The translations under genes were made by a program, and so were the position numbers. This document shows, piece after piece, positions 63,563-64,000 of a stretch of DNA of 64,000 nucleotides. How positions within the stretch are numbered: position 1 is the stretch's first letter; every line of letters begins with the position of its first letter. The stretch is taken from assembly GCA_963205115.1 (NCBI GenBank), contig CAUJHV010000032.1:124001-188000 (forward strand). The letters are read 5' to 3'. Origin of the DNA: Pseudomonadota bacterium (lineage in GTDB: Bacteria > Pseudomonadota > Gammaproteobacteria > Burkholderiales > Burkholderiaceae_C). A model generated the notes under the pieces. It had not been told where the DNA came from, did not search any database, and worked only from the letters and a program-made list of their open reading frames with translations.

Positions 63563-64000
63563 ATGAAATTCAAGCACCTTCTCGAGCAGTGGAACCTCAA
63601 GAAACTGAAGATCTCGGCCGGCTTCCTCGACATGGAGTGGGAACCTCAGAACGAAGACCGCGCCGCCGCCTGGGACCTCTACGTGGAACTTCTCACCCGC
63701 GTGGCGACGCAGCATCTGGTGCCAGGTCAGGGCACCGAAAAGTCGGCGCTGGACAGCATCTACGCGCTCTTTGCCATCACACGCGAGACCATCCGCCGCA
63801 ACGGGCCGCGTTGCATCAATTTCGCCAAGCTGGCCATCGTGGTGCTCAACCAAGTGGTGCGGCCCTTCACGACCAAATGGCACGCGCCATTGGCCGCGGG
63901 GCCGTTGAGCCCTGAGCAGGTGATCGCCTTCCGTCGCGAGCTGCTGGCGGTGCAGGCGGAGCTGAAGCAGTACACGCGCGCCTTGGCCGACATGGCGCAG
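63563..64000 (+). CDS. Unrecognised gene, 5' part (runs off the window)
   Basis: From ATG 63563 there are 146 codons to the window end without a stop. The protein starts MKFKHLLEQWNLKKLKIS and has no signal peptide. Features are a Trp-rich segment GFLDMEWEPQNEDRAAAWDLY, then helices with LLTRVATQHL, TRETIRRNGP and VLNQVVRPFTTKWH, ending in ELKQYTRALADMA. I do not recognise the family with confidence. The helical build and the position beside a transposase remnant suggest an accessory, perhaps defence-related, operon starting here; this is inference only. Confidence 0.7.
   Translation, partial: MKFKHLLEQWNLKKLKISAGFLDMEWEPQNEDRAAAWDLYVELLTRVATQHLVPGQGTEKSALDSIYALFAITRETIRRNGPRCINFAKLAIVVLNQVVRPFTTKWHAPLAAGPLSPEQVIAFRRELLAVQAELKQYTRALADMAQ

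Noticed and set aside
63112..63915. Single 267-codon gene spanning the IS91 remnant and beyond
   Set aside because: The match to the transposase family stops at about 63372. The later part is a shadow of the better frame starting at ATG 63563.

Overview
The window is about 64 kb of high-GC chromosome, probably from a Burkholderiales betaproteobacterium (Comamonadaceae, Sphaerotilaceae or a Rubrivivax-like relative). The evidence is the strong G/C preference at third codon positions, an orphan Bug-type tricarboxylate-binding protein, UbiA, adjacent pilT and pilU genes, a conserved rsmI-yraN-diaA-dolP order, and several short lipoproteins typical of this order. I saw no rRNA, tRNA, CRISPR array or prophage. 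Most of the window is ordinary core genome. The accessory parts are a 15 kb two-partner-secretion locus and the right-hand edge.

Layout. 1-6.2 kb: an MFS transporter cut by the window edge, then the stress operon prkA(yeaG)-yeaH-spoVR read rightwards from a well-formed sigma-54 promoter. 6.3-11.1 kb: a CsgG-like/SH3 exported protein, converging on a PCMT-like methyltransferase and a large spermidine-synthase-like membrane protein whose genes overlap by ATGA. 11.2-14.8 kb: a beta-propeller lipoprotein, divergent from a DUF6502 gene (probable HTH) and a small lipoprotein, with a perfect palindrome between the two arms. 14.9-17.9 kb: a D-lactate dehydrogenase-type flavoprotein, a J-domain/zinc-ribbon/PilZ fusion, and a PduO-type adenosyltransferase. 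17.9-22.5 kb: an ECF sigma factor divergent from a lipoprotein and a membrane Ser/Thr kinase, resembling sigma factors controlled by phosphorylation.

22.5-24.6 kb: DAHP synthase (aroG type) preceded by a 25-codon leader peptide with seven aromatic residues in eight codons and an intrinsic terminator. This is a complete peptide-type attenuator. A lipoprotein gene diverges from it. 24.6-30.6 kb: an AlkD-like protein, TldD, a small exported repeat protein, and rsmI / yraN / diaA / dolP. 30.6-44.1 kb: a beta-hydroxyacid dehydrogenase, pilU, pilT, yggS, a CnoX-type thioredoxin, a Bug-type binding protein, a membrane-anchored protein with a Pro/Ala tail, glutamate dehydrogenase, proC, ubiA, psuG, a DUF2853 protein and prfC.

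44.1-60.8 kb: the surface-adhesin locus. Read leftwards it is tpsB (FhaC/ShlB-type outer-membrane transporter), a 4519-residue TpsA filamentous-haemagglutinin-like exoprotein, and a SapC-family gene that overlaps the end of tpsA by ATGA. A malectin-like gene converges on sapC with interlocking stop codons. 61.2-64 kb: an ICMT-family methyltransferase, a SIR2-family protein, a truncated IS91-type transposase, and the start of an unrecognised gene that runs off the window and may begin an accessory island.

The strongest leads are the aromatic-rich attenuator with a probably leaderless leader peptide, the giant TpsA coupled to SapC, the sigma factor/kinase pair, the palindrome/DUF6502 module, the J-PilZ fusion and the unknown gene at the right edge.
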